Source of the DNA: Catellatospora vulcania
GTDB lineage: Bacteria > Actinomycetota > Actinomycetes > Mycobacteriales > Micromonosporaceae
Assembly: GCF_009720385.1 (NCBI RefSeq)
Contig: NZ_ML769301.1
Location: forward strand, 863,898-927,897
Length of the DNA stretch: 64,000 nucleotides
Reading direction: 5' to 3'
Made by a program: the position numbers and the translations under genes
Part shown: piece by piece, positions 25,242 to 34,060 of the stretch
Layout of the letters: every line of letters begins with the position of its first letter
Position numbering within the stretch: the first letter of the stretch is position 1
The notes under the pieces: generated by a model
The model's input: the letters and a program-made list of their open reading frames with translations, nothing else
Told to the model about the DNA's origin: nothing
The model's database searches: none

Positions 25242-26506
25242 TTCGCACCACTCTCTACCGCTGCCCGACTCTTACGCGTCGCCTTGTGCTTGTACGCGCC
25301 GAGCTTCATCCCGGAAGGGTCCAGCGCCCATCCCGCCGGAACCGCTGCGACACCGTCCTCGTCGTCCGAGGCGTACCAGACGTTGTCGACATCGATCCAG
25401 AGCGGCCAGCGGCCCTGCTCCCGACCGGTCTTCCACATCTTGCGCCACCGATTCGCACGATCCATCGCGATGATCGAGAACCACCAGTCCGGCCGGTAGA
25501 TCCAGTTCGTCTCACTGGCGAGCATGCCGAGCGTCTTACGTCCGGCCTCCTTGAGCGCCTTGGTGACCCGCTCGGCGTCACGGCTGTCCTCGGCGACGCT
25601 CGGCACGGCCGCGTAGGCGTCACGCATCTTCCACGCCCAGGGACGCAGCAACTCCAGGCCCTGCGAAACCCGACTGTCCTTGATCGTCACCCCGCCGTAG
25701 ACACCCTGCTCCGTCAAGTCCTGCAGCAATGTCACCGTCGCCGTCGAGATCCAACGCGCGCCCTTCTCGGACGAATATCCGGCCGGGTCCGGCATACGCT
25801 TGTCGTTCCACGGCGACAGCTCACAGAGCCACCAGCCGCCCAACTTCGGATCGAACGTCGTACCGCCCGGCTTGAGCTGCCACGGCGCGACGATCACATT
25901 GGCGGCGGCGGCGATGTACGCCCGGTTCGCGTCGTAGGCGTGCGCGAACCTCATACCCGACGCGGGAGCGCGGAAGTGATCGGCGTGGAAATCGTCCTCG
26001 AACCCGGGCACGAGCTCGATCTTGGGCTTCCATGTCGGCTGGAGCTTCTTCGGCCCGACCGTCGTCACCTTGCTCATGATCGCGATGCCCGCGATGCCGG
26101 CAGTGCCGTGGTACGCGCTGCCCGTGACCCGGTGCCAGAGCGCCAGCGACGTCACCGTGCCCATACCGTCACGGGGGTCGGGGTCGAGAAGCGGGAACGC
26201 AGCAGGTTCGATCGCGGGCAGGATACCGACCCGCAGCGTGAGCCCTTCCCGCCGAAACGTCGTCCAGTCCGCGAGCTTGCGCACCTCCCACCCCGCCGAC
26301 CTCGCCTCGCGCAAGAGCTCGTGATCATCGGCGACCGCTCCCAGCCCCTCACGCGTGGTAGGAAGTCGCATGGCGCGAGCGGCTTCCACGTCCACCATGA
26401 CCACGCCCTCGTCACTGAAGCGACCGGCCAGCCGGTTCAGCACCGACCCGATACCGGGATCGAGCGTGCCCGGAGGCACCGGATGGATGTGTTCCCCGTC
26501 CGTCAT
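25238..26506 (-). CDS. Tap-like telomere-associated polymerase/primase-like protein
   Basis: A 422-residue protein resembling the C-terminal part of Streptomyces Tap (telomere-associated protein). Segment AHAYDANRAYIAAA (189-201) corresponds to Tap's D-V-N-x-x-F/Y-L-A-A-A and to polymerase motif A. The basic KALKEAGRKTLGML (316-329) is in motif-B position. WIDVDNVWYAS (370-380) is in motif-C position with Asp372 and Asp374. A Tap-like N-terminal HTH is absent. The ATG at 26506 is the preferred start; an in-frame ATG at 26590 is possible. It is coupled to the Tpg-like gene, the same order as tap-tpg. Catalysis is inferred. Confidence 0.5.
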   Translation of the reverse strand: MTDGEHIHPVPPGTLDPGIGSVLNRLAGRFSDEGVVMVDVEAARAMRLPTTREGLGAVADDHELLREARSAGWEVRKLADWTTFRREGLTLRVGILPAIEPAAFPLLDPDPRDGMGTVTSLALWHRVTGSAYHGTAGIAGIAIMSKVTTVGPKKLQPTWKPKIELVPGFEDDFHADHFRAPASGMRFAHAYDANRAYIAAAANVIVAPWQLKPGGTTFDPKLGGWWLCELSPWNDKRMPDPAGYSSEKGARWISTATVTLLQDLTEQGVYGGVTIKDSRVSQGLELLRPWAWKMRDAYAAVPSVAEDSRDAERVTKALKEAGRKTLGMLASETNWIYRPDWWFSIIAMDRANRWRKMWKTGREQGRWPLWIDVDNVWYASDDEDGVAAVPAGWALDPSGMKLGAYKHKATRKSRAAVESGAK

Positions 26507-26789
26507 GAGGGTGTCTGCCCCGAGCTGAGCTGCTTTGTAAGTGGCTCCCACAGCTGGACACGATACAGATTCCAACACCGCAGATCGCATACCGAGACCC
26601 CGCTGCCCACCCACGATCTGACTGGGGGTAAGGGCAGTTCGATGCCGAGGTCGGCGGCGACGGCCATTGTGGCGGTGACGACAGCGCGTCGACAATTGCC
26701 ACACGTGTGCCGCTGATGCCGGTCGTGTCGGCGCGCTGTGGCCCAGGTGGGAGGGAACAGGGCCGCGCCGACACACAGGAACAGGACTT

Positions 26790-27080
26790 GTGCGTGCCAC
26801 CAGCGGCGCCCGCGACGAACTCATCGCCGCCGAGCAGCTGCCACCCCTGCCGCACCTGGAGGACGACGCGTTGGCGAACCCGGAGGTCGTGGCGATGCTG
26901 CGCACGACGATGCCGGAGCTGCCCGACGATCCTTCCGCCGAGCAGGTCGAGGCGTGGGTGGACCTGGCCGAACTCGTACAGGATCCTGGCTTCAAGGCCA
27001 GCATCCGGCGCATGGCCGAATTTCAGGCCGCGGAGCGCGTCGACGGCGACCCAGGCGGCCTCCACCACGAGCTGACCTGA
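26790..27080 (+). pseudogene. MerR family regulator, C-terminal fragment only
   Basis: The 96-residue reading frame contains MLRTTMPELPDDPSAEQVEAW then DLAELVQDPGFKASIRRMAEF. This is the C-terminal effector-side helix bundle typical of many actinomycete MerR proteins. The DNA-binding N-terminal half is missing. The GTG at 26790 is a chance start. The break lies close to the tap-like gene's upstream region, so the gene was probably cut by insertion or rearrangement. Confidence 0.6.
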
Positions 27081-27255
27081 CCGAGGAGATGCCCAGAGCG
27101 CGCAAGGCCTCAAGCGCGAGGGGTGAAGGCGCACCTTCGCCCGTCACTTGCTATGCGCCGTGGCAGGCTGCCGGAGTCGGCAGTGGCAGCCGGCCGCAGG
27201 TCGGTCACCTGGACCTGTCTCCGCCAAGGAGGACCTGGCCGCCGCGTTCGAGGCC

Positions 27256-28572
27256 TCAATGCTGGCGCCGCGAAGCGGACACTCTGAAGCGCCGGCCGGG
27301 GTTCGGGCCGGGCGTGGAGGTTATCCGCAGGGGCTGTCCCGGACGTGTCGGAGACAGGCGCAGCCTGCGTACCAGCATCGCGACCGTCGCCACCGACAGC
27401 ACCTGGGTCATCCCTGCCCCGAGGCAGGTGTGGCCGCCCACCGAGAAGGGCGCATAGACCGCTGCCTTCCGCCCAGCTGCGAAGTCCCGGTCGAGGTCGA
27501 ACCGCTGCGGGTCGGGGAAGTGCTCGGGCAGGTGGTGGGTGACGCACGTGGCGACAAGAACCCGCTGCCCCTGGTCGATGCGGCAGCCGCCGAAGTCGAA
27601 CGCCTGCGCCGCGGTCCGGGCGGAGCCGGGCGCCGGCGGGTGGACCCGCAGCGTCTCCATCACCAGGCCGTGCAGGGCAGGTAGCTCGCGGAGCCGGTCG
27701 AAGGCGAGCGGGCCGCCGCGCTGTGCGGCATCGACCTCGTCGGTGACCCGCGCGAGCACGGCTGGGTTCCGCAGCAACACGTCGATCATGAAACTGTAGA
27801 GGTAGGCGACCGTGTTGACGCCTGCGAAGTAGCCCTGCAACGCCATCCCCGCCCGCACGTCGAGCGGGTACGGTGCACCCTGCTCGTCGGTCGCGTCGAG
27901 TGCCTGGTCGAGCAGGTCGGGGATCGCGTGTCGCGGCCTGGCCGCCCGCTCGGCGAGCGCAGTGCGGGCGAACTGGTGGATCGCGGCCCGCGCCCTGCGG
28001 TAGGCCGGCCACTGCAGTGTCGCGGCCGGCCATTTCCCGGCGATGGTGACGTCGAGGACGAGTTCGAAGGCCGATCGCAGCGTCTCGAACTGGGAGGCGG
28101 AACTCGCCCCGGTGTACGCGATGGACAGCTGAGCCGCCGCGAGCCGCTGGCACGCGTCGACCACGGGCAGCGCGGGCCGGTTCGCCCAGCCGTCAAGGAT
28201 CCGCTCGGTCTCGGCGGCGACGGGCTCCCAGCGGGCGGCGAGCAGGTCGCGGGAGAGGCCGGTGGCGAGCAGCCCGCGCAGATGCCGGTGCGGGCGGCCG
28301 CGCAGTACGTGGACTCGCATGCCGAACTCCCGGTCGAGCCCGCCGAAGCTCTCCTCGCTGGTGAACACCTTCTCGCCGTGTTCGAGCAGGAAGCGGTTGG
28401 CTGCCGCGCCGGCCATGATGACGAAGGACTGGTTCAGGGCCCGCACCCGGAACACCGGGCCCAGATCCCGGTAGCTGTCCACAAGGAACTGCTGGACGTC
28501 TCCCATCATCCGCAACGCGTTGCTCAGCAACGGAACACCCGCTGCGATCGGCGGCAGTGGGCCTACGGTCAC
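27256..28572 (-). CDS. cytochrome P450
   Basis: A 438-residue P450. The haem-binding loop is FSVGGHTCLGAGM with the cysteine ligand, and the K-helix ExxR is METLR. The I-helix reads YFAGVNTVAYLY, in which Asn replaces the usual acidic residue before the threonine, suggesting atypical oxygen activation or non-monooxygenase chemistry. Redox partners are not nearby. The gene starts 24 bases after the lipocalin-like gene, probably in one operon. The substrate is unknown. Confidence 0.9.
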   Translation of the reverse strand: MTVGPLPPIAAGVPLLSNALRMMGDVQQFLVDSYRDLGPVFRVRALNQSFVIMAGAAANRFLLEHGEKVFTSEESFGGLDREFGMRVHVLRGRPHRHLRGLLATGLSRDLLAARWEPVAAETERILDGWANRPALPVVDACQRLAAAQLSIAYTGASSASQFETLRSAFELVLDVTIAGKWPAATLQWPAYRRARAAIHQFARTALAERAARPRHAIPDLLDQALDATDEQGAPYPLDVRAGMALQGYFAGVNTVAYLYSFMIDVLLRNPAVLARVTDEVDAAQRGGPLAFDRLRELPALHGLVMETLRVHPPAPGSARTAAQAFDFGGCRIDQGQRVLVATCVTHHLPEHFPDPQRFDLDRDFAAGRKAAVYAPFSVGGHTCLGAGMTQVLSVATVAMLVRRLRLSPTRPGQPLRITSTPGPNPGRRFRVSASRRQH

Positions 28573-28596
28573 GCACGGAATCTTCCGGCACGGTTG

Positions 28597-29040
28597 CTAG
28601 GAAAGCCAGTGCAGGTTCGGAACGAGGACCTCTGCGGGGATGCGTTCTCGGGCGTTCGGGTGCTCCCCGCTGCCCCGTCCGATGACGTCCAGGCCCGCCG
28701 GGGTGACCAGGGACCGTGCGAACGAGAGCACGACCAGGCTCCGGTCGTCGCTCAGGTGCTCTACCTGCCACTTGCTGCTGAGCACGCGCAGCAGACCCCG
28801 CCCGCGCCAGGTGAACGCCCCGGTGGACGGGTCGAACCGGTCGACGCCGACGATCCGTTTCGTCGCGCCCCTGCGGGTGCGGTAGGAGACCTCGTCGCTG
28901 AGCGCGAACGGTTCGCCTGGGAGCAGCCCGTACCGGAACGTCGGTTGCAGCCGGCGCCCCGACAGCCACATCGGGAAGGTCGTCGCCAGGACCCGCCACT
29001 GGCCGGGAAGTGCCTCGCGCAGCGTATGCAGGTCACGCAT
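28597..29040 (-). CDS. lipocalin-like beta-rich protein upstream of P450
   Basis: A 147-residue protein beginning MRDLHTLREALPGQWRVLATTFPMW. Alternating hydrophobic strands (YGLLPGEPFALSDEVSYRT, AFTWRGRGLL, SLVVLSF) suggest a beta barrel like lipocalin/calycin domains. GQWRV near the N-terminus fits the G-x-W lipocalin signature. It could bind the hydrophobic substrate or product of the P450. The start follows a TACGCT box by six bases (leaderless). Function is inferred. Confidence 0.6.
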   Translation of the reverse strand: MRDLHTLREALPGQWRVLATTFPMWLSGRRLQPTFRYGLLPGEPFALSDEVSYRTRRGATKRIVGVDRFDPSTGAFTWRGRGLLRVLSSKWQVEHLSDDRSLVVLSFARSLVTPAGLDVIGRGSGEHPNARERIPAEVLVPNLHWLS

Positions 29041-29511
29041 ACGCGAAGCGTACCAGCGCCGTTGCAACAGAGTGGACTCTCGTGAGCGCCCCGGGTTGCA
29101 GTCGGCCGTCGGTCCCCGTCTTGCCAACCGGGCCGGTGCGTGTGGTGCGTCGGCGGGTGGTCGAAGGAGGCGACAGCGCGGTTCGGGAGAAGCGGCCGAG
29201 TGGGCCACACACTTGACGAGGGCGTACACGACCGTGCCCTTGCCTCAAGGTTCGTCCCGTCGCCGACACGGGCATCACGCTTCCCGGGTCTCGGTCAGGC
29301 CAAAGTGGACTAATTGACTTGCTTCGCCTATACCTAGCCCAGTGACAAGCTCAGCGTCTCTCGATCTTGCCGCCTTCTTCGTCTACCGGCTTCCGTCAAG
29401 ACGGTGACGTCTGCTGCGGCGCCAGCCGTGTGGGGCCCGGCCAGCGGAGCACTTCGGCGTCTTCTGCGGAGTCTGTGGTGCAGAGGGCCGCGCGACGGTT
29501 CGCGAGCGTCG
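29041..29511. other. intergenic region, no gene recognised
   Basis: 471 bases between the leaderless P450-operon start and the end of the TetR gene. It has lower G+C than its neighbours around 29310-29400. No reading frame with protein-like composition, tRNA or clear terminator was seen. Confidence 0.5.
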
Positions 29512-30186
29512 CTACGCGGAGGCTCTCAGGGGCTCGAGGGCGGCCAGGATGAGGTCGAGGCCGAAGATGAACTCCTCCGCCGGGTCGTAGCCGGCAGCGA
29601 CGAGCGCCGCGGCGGACTCGTTGAGGTAGGGGAACTCGTCAGGTGGAAGCTGGGGCAAGAAGACTTCCTCGGTCATGCCCGTGAACTCATCGGCGGTGTC
29701 GAACGGCAGGCTGGCTTCCTGCAGGGCGAAACCGTAGACGTAGCTGTCGAGCAACCAGTTGGCGTGCGTCGCCGTCAACACCGTGAAACCAGCCCTCCGC
29801 AGGCAGGCGGTGACCGCTTCGCGGTGGCGGAGGTTCGCGGGCCCCGGCGATGTCCGCGACTCCATCAGGCCGATCGCCCACGGGTGGCTTGCGAGAACCT
29901 GCCGGGCGGATACCGCCCGCCGTCGCATCGCTGACTGCCAGTCGGTTTCTTCGGGCGGGAGCTCGATCTCCTCGAACACGATGTCGATCATGGCGTCCAG
30001 CAACTGCTCCTTGTTCGCCACGTAGTGGTAGAGCGACATCGCGCCCGCGCCGAGCTCGCCAGCCAACCGGCGCATGCTCAGCCCGTCGACCCCCTCGCGG
30101 TCGGCGAGCCGGATCGCCTCGACTACCACCCGTTGCTTGCTCAGCCCCGCGTCTGACGCGACCTGGCGTTGTTCCCTCGCAGACAC
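29512..30186 (-). CDS. TetR family regulator (TetR_C_1 type)
   Basis: A 224-residue repressor. The N-terminal HTH is LSMRRLAGELGAGAMSLYHYVANKEQLLDAM and the C-terminal ligand domain includes FEEIELPPEETDWQSAMRR and WLLDSYVYGFAL, the pattern of TetR proteins with the TetR_C_1 domain. The GTG at 30186 is chosen for its ribosome site (GAGGAG, five bases before). Three tandem palindromes at 30237-30283 are its probable operators, controlling this gene and the divergent membrane protein. Confidence 0.88.
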   Translation of the reverse strand: MSAREQRQVASDAGLSKQRVVVEAIRLADREGVDGLSMRRLAGELGAGAMSLYHYVANKEQLLDAMIDIVFEEIELPPEETDWQSAMRRRAVSARQVLASHPWAIGLMESRTSPGPANLRHREAVTACLRRAGFTVLTATHANWLLDSYVYGFALQEASLPFDTADEFTGMTEEVFLPQLPPDEFPYLNESAAALVAAGYDPAEEFIFGLDLILAALEPLRASA

Positions 30187-30236
30187 GGGTCTCCTCGCTC
30201 GCTCGAATGGCTTGACAATCGTCCAGCCTACGGTCA

Positions 30237-30283
30237 TCGTACAGTGTACGAGCGTCGTACACTGTACGACGTACGGTGTACGA
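30237..30283. promoter_or_regulatory. three tandem TetR operators, TCGTACAsTGTACGA type
   Basis: 15-base near-perfect palindromes at 30237-30251 (TCGTACAGTGTACGA), 30255-30269 (TCGTACACTGTACGA) and 30269-30283 (ACGTACGGTGTACGA) lie in the divergent region directly upstream of the TetR gene. Centres are 18 and 14 bases apart. The repetition is seen directly; the cognate regulator is inferred by position. Confidence 0.75.
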
Positions 30284-30562
30284 GTCGGCGAGAGTCGTAG
30301 CTCAGACGTGAGGAGGTTTCTGAGGGAATCGAACAGCGATCGAATGCCCGAGCACGCCTGGTGCCCGGGGGCGAGTCCGGCCGGGGCGGCGACGATGCGG
30401 GCCACCGTCCAGCACCGCTACGGCCCGCCCTCAGCGCTCGAGTCGTCCGAGGTCGGGCCACCGCTGCCCGGTCGAGGCGATGGCTCGTCCAGGTGGGCGC
30501 GGCCTCGGTACATCCCTGCCGCCACTCCGGCGGAGGAACCGCTCCTCTCGAAAGAAGAACCG

Positions 30563-31066
30563 ATGACCATCCGAAAGAAAGCCCCGGACCTGCTCGACAA
30601 CCCGCCGATCCCTGTGCAGGCCAAGCTCGCCGCCGCATGGACCAGCTTCATGTTCCTCTACATCTACGTCGACTACTTCCACCTCCACAAGCCCGGCGTC
30701 ATCGACAACCTCCGCGGCGGCGTCGTCTTCGAGTTCGACATCAGCCCGACGTTGTTGACCATGATGCTCGCGTCCGTGGCGATCCCGGCCCTGATGGTGA
30801 TGCTCTCCATGACGCTGCCCGCCCGGGTGAACCGCGCCACGAACCTCGTCTTCGCATTGCTCTACATCCCCTACTCGGTGGTCAACGCGGCAGGGGAGTC
30901 CTGGGACTGGGCCTCCTTCTACGGCCTCTCCATCGGAATCGAGGTGCTGCTCCTGGCCTTCATCCTGCGCTCCGCCTGGAAATGGCCTCGAACCCCCGCC
31001 GTCCCAGCCGGCCCCGCGACGACCGACCTTCGACAGCAGATATCCGTGCAAAGTCCCACGGCGTGA
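30563..31066 (+). CDS. DUF6326-like membrane protein
   Basis: A 167-residue protein with four hydrophobic segments. The family-typical start is AKLAAAWTSFMFLYIYVDYF then HKPGVIDNLRGGVVFEFDIS, followed by MMLASVAIPALMVMLSM, NLVFALLYIPYSVVNAAG and GIEVLLLAFILRSAW. The function of DUF6326 proteins is unknown. The ATG at 30563 follows AAAGAAGAA. It is divergent from the TetR gene and probably derepressed by its ligand. Confidence 0.75.
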   Translation: MTIRKKAPDLLDNPPIPVQAKLAAAWTSFMFLYIYVDYFHLHKPGVIDNLRGGVVFEFDISPTLLTMMLASVAIPALMVMLSMTLPARVNRATNLVFALLYIPYSVVNAAGESWDWASFYGLSIGIEVLLLAFILRSAWKWPRTPAVPAGPATTDLRQQISVQSPTA

Positions 31067-31689
31067 CGCCGCCGCCGCGGACACCCGGCCGACCGTGACC
31101 AGCTCAGTCGCGGTATACACAGGGAACCTGCTCACCAACGGTCCGGTGTCCGCGGCGGCGGCTCACCGGCCGGTGGCCGACGCCCGTGATGGGACGCCGA
31201 CCGGCCCGAGCGGCACGAGGTGCTGTCAGCGAGGCCAAACGGCCAGCGATGGCCGTCTACCGACGAGCTGGCTGGCGAAAGGCCGGTGACTGCTATCCAC
31301 GGACGACAACCCGCGGCAGATACATGGAGATCATGTATCTGCCGCTTTCGTAACAAATTAGATCTCCACGAGTGAGGAGTCGTGATCGGTGCTGCTCTTG
31401 CCTCGGCAATGAACTGCGAGCAGAGTGCCCGATCCAGATATATGGAGCAAGCGACGGCCGCCACAGGTGGACCATGCGCTGGAAGGCGCCGCTCAATGCG
31501 TTTCAGATCGCCTTCGAGGGCCTCACGCCGGCCAACAACTGACCCATCAACAACCAAGATCGGCCGTCAACTCGACACTCCCGTCCCAGACGCGGCCGCC
31601 AGACCCGGCGGCGTCATGTGGGTCGGCAGCCGCCGCATCGGCCGGATGGCAGTTGCGCATCGCGACAGCCGGACGTTGACAAGGGCGTC
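31067..31689. other. intergenic region with one strong hairpin
   Basis: 623 bases without a convincing gene. The only clear structure is the perfect hairpin at 31313-31345. G+C is lower than average around 31310-31450. Confidence 0.5.
31313..31345. terminator. perfect hairpin, possible terminator
   Basis: 14-base arms GCGGCAGATACATG/CATGTATCTGCCGC close a five-base loop (GAGAT), followed by TTTCGT. It could be a terminator or, because the AT-rich core AGATACATG is symmetric, an orphan operator. Confidence 0.5.
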
Positions 31690-32265
31690 TCATGCCCGCT
31701 GCTTCTTCAGCTTCGCGCTCAGTCGGATGGCCGAGACGAGGAAGAAAATTGCGCCGAGCGTGGCATAGCCGGCTACGCCCGCGATCATGCCGTTGCCCTG
31801 GAGCCCCTGGGTGAGGAATCCGGTGCCGGCGAGTACGGAGATGCCGCCCGAGAGCATCTGCGCGACCTGGCCGCCGTTGCGACGGTTGCGGATCGCGGCG
31901 ATGAGCTGTGGCACACCGGCGATGATCGCCCACACGCCCCAGACCGAGAGGGCGGCGGGGACGGCGATCGACGAGGAGACGCCGATCGCGATCGCGATCA
32001 CGGCACTGACCACGACGTTGATCCACTCTGCGGCCTTTGACCGCCGGGTGTCCGGGTCGGCGCGCAGCTGCCAGAGCACGGCTCCGGCGTCGAAGAGCGG
32101 GTAGATGACGAGGAGGACCGTCAGCAGCGCACTCGGCTCGGTGGCCTTCGCGACGGTGCCGAACATGATCCCCACCCAGATGACGGCGAAGGCGAAGCGA
32201 GTGAAATACAGCCTGCGCAACGAGTGGCCGTAGGCCGGCGCGATGGTGGATTCAGTGGTGATCAT
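31690..32265 (-). CDS. DUF308-like multi-pass membrane protein
   Basis: A 191-residue protein with six hydrophobic segments arranged as repeated pairs, such as FAVIWVGIMFGTV, ALLTVLLVIYPLFDAGAVLW and VSAVIAIAIGVS. This resembles the DUF308/HdeD-like membrane family. The ATG at 32265 is 25 bases from the end of a broken Ohr gene, so both may once have shared a transcript. Function is not known. Confidence 0.65.
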   Translation of the reverse strand: MITTESTIAPAYGHSLRRLYFTRFAFAVIWVGIMFGTVAKATEPSALLTVLLVIYPLFDAGAVLWQLRADPDTRRSKAAEWINVVVSAVIAIAIGVSSSIAVPAALSVWGVWAIIAGVPQLIAAIRNRRNGGQVAQMLSGGISVLAGTGFLTQGLQGNGMIAGVAGYATLGAIFFLVSAIRLSAKLKKQRA

Positions 32266-32290
32266 GACGTTGCTCCGATGGATTGAGGCT

Positions 32291-32711
32291 TCAGGCCGAA
32301 TCGGGTGGTGGTGAGGTGACGGGGATGTTGCCGCGGATCGCGTTCGAGCACGGGCGTACCTGGTGCTTGCCGGCGGCAAGGGCCTCCGGGGCCTGCTGCG
32401 CGATGCCGATGTGCGCGGTCAGCGCGGCGCTCAGGGCGAGGACGCCCTCCTGGGTCTTGCCGATCGGGATCTCGGCGGTGACCGTCGAATCCTGGATCGG
32501 GGTAGTGCTCTGCGCCGCGACCAGCTTCAGGCCCGAGCGGAAGCACGGGGCCCGTCGGTGGCGAAGAGCTGCTCGGGGTTGGTCGCCCGCCGGGGCCGGC
32601 TATCGAGGCGGGGATCGCGAGGATGACGTCGAGCAGGCCGTCATCGGCGACCGCACGTCTTGCGGCGCGGCCCTCGCCGGTCGACGTGGTGGTGTAGATC
32701 GTTGGAGGCAT
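32291..32711 (-). pseudogene. Ohr/OsmC family organic hydroperoxide resistance gene, frameshifted
   Basis: Three frames are needed to read an Ohr protein. The first gives TIYTTTSTGEGRAARRAVADDGLLDVILAIPASIAGPGG. The second has ATNPEQLFAT, and the third has CFRSGLKLVAAQSTTPIQ and then SNAIRGNIPV to the stop at 32291. Breaks fall near 32585 and 32550. NPEQLF and the first peroxidatic Cys (CFRSGL) are recognisable. The second Cys motif is altered (RPCSNA instead of CPYSNA). The gene should be inactive unless the shifts are sequencing errors. Confidence 0.8.
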
Positions 32712-32758
32712 GGTGTGTCTCCCTCGGTTGGTGACGGCATAAGTAGAGTTACTAGTTC

Positions 32759-32779
32759 GTCTACTTGCCTAAGGTAGAC
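32759..32779. promoter_or_regulatory. candidate operator GTCTAC-N9-GTAGAC
   Basis: A perfect six-base inverted repeat with a nine-base spacer (TTGCCTAAG), located between the broken ohr gene and the divergent TetR gene, about 49 bases before the TetR start. Probably bound by that TetR. Confidence 0.55.
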
Positions 32780-32827
32780 TACCTCGTACACCTGCGCAAA
32801 CCGCGCCTGTGAATTCGGAGATGAGAT

Positions 32828-33424
32828 ATGCAGACCGCGATGACAGCGAGCACATCCCGGGGCCGGGCGGGGACGGCGACGCGGGCGCGGATCCTCGCGG
32901 CGGCGAACGAGCTGTTCTACGCGGACGGGATCCGCGCGACGAGCGCGGATCGCATCATCGAGCAGGTGGGGATCACGAAGGTGACCTTCTATCGCCACTT
33001 CCCCAGCAAGGGCGACCTCGTCGTCGCCTACCTGGAGCAGCAGGCGGCGGATGAGCGCGCCTGGATGCAGAGCATGCGCCGGCCGGGCGATCCCGCCGCG
33101 ACGCTGGGTGCCCTGGCGGCAGGCATCGGCGAGGCCAGTGGCAACCCGGGCTTTCGCGGATGCGCGTTCATCAACGCCGCCGCCGAGTTCTCCGACGCGG
33201 GGGATCCTGTACGCGCAGCCATCGACCTGCATCGGCAGTGGATCTTCGACGAGTTCGCGAGCATCGCCGCGGACGCCGGCTCAACGGCCCCGGTACCGGT
33301 CGCGCGTCAGCTCATGATCCTCCGCGACGGCGCGATGGTGAACGGGTGCCTGGGGGACTCAGCGTCGCTCTGCGACTCGCTCACTCAGGCGTTCGCATCA
33401 GTTCTCGGCACCACGTCGGCCTGA
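32828..33424 (+). CDS. TetR family regulator
   Basis: A 198-residue TetR protein. The HTH is TSADRIIEQVGITKVTFYRHFPSKGDLVVAYL. The C-terminal domain contains GFRGCAFINAAAEFSD, a motif common in TetR proteins next to oxidative or electrophile stress genes. It is divergent from the ohr pseudogene with the inverted repeat 32759-32779 between, so it was probably the ohr repressor. Now its nearest target is defective. Confidence 0.85.
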   Translation: MQTAMTASTSRGRAGTATRARILAAANELFYADGIRATSADRIIEQVGITKVTFYRHFPSKGDLVVAYLEQQAADERAWMQSMRRPGDPAATLGALAAGIGEASGNPGFRGCAFINAAAEFSDAGDPVRAAIDLHRQWIFDEFASIAADAGSTAPVPVARQLMILRDGAMVNGCLGDSASLCDSLTQAFASVLGTTSA

Positions 33425-33482
33425 ATCGCGTTGCCCGTCATCGACGGCCGGCGGCGAGACCCAGCGGTGGCACGATGTCGCG

Positions 33483-34060
33483 GTGGATCATGCATTCACG
33501 CTTTCGGCAGAGCACCTCCTCACGCATCTGCGTGCTCGATGTCCCGGGCGGGAGGCTGTGGTGCTGGGCGCGCCGAGTGGTCCGATCCACCGGTGCGTCC
33601 CCAGCTTTCACGTGATCCGGCTGGGCCCGGCTCCGGGGGAGTATGACTGGATCTACGTCACTTTGCCGGCCTGTGGGAGGCCACTCGGCATCACGGTCAC
33701 GCGCTGGAGTTCGTGCTGGCCGCGCCGGAGGCGTCGGACCGGCACGTCCAGACGCTGGCAATGGTGTACTTCTATCACGCGTCCGGTGGCAGTTTCGCGC
33801 TGGACCACGGCCACACCGTGCCCGTCGGACGGCCCTGGGTACCCGGCTCCGCCTGCGACCACCTGTTGGTGAGCCTGCCCTACCCGTGGGGTCCGAGCCT
33901 GGAGGACTGCCCACTGCCAGACGGCGGGCACATCCGAGCGCTATGGCTGCTGCCCATCACCAAGGCCGAGTGGCCCGGTAACCACGGGCACCAGATCCTG
34001 AGAAAGCGTAGGAACGTAACCCTGCGTCGGTGCCGCCCGCACCGCGAAAAAGGGCGATAG
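33483..34060 (+). pseudogene. suppressor-of-fused-domain protein, frameshifted
   Basis: The GTG at 33483 opens DHAFTLSAEHLLTHLRARCP...SFHVIRLGPAPGEYDWIYVT. The frame then shifts by one near 33660. The protein-like sequence continues as FAGLWEATRHHGHALEFVLAAPE and ...YFYHASGGSFALDHGHTVPVG...SLPYPWGPSLEDC to 34060. This is the pattern of bacterial SUFU-domain proteins, often immunity or toxin-associated proteins. One missing base would restore it. Confidence 0.7.

Noticed and set aside
27256..29040. Part of a secondary-metabolite biosynthetic cluster
   Set aside because: No polyketide, peptide synthetase, terpene or tailoring cluster surrounds the P450 unit.
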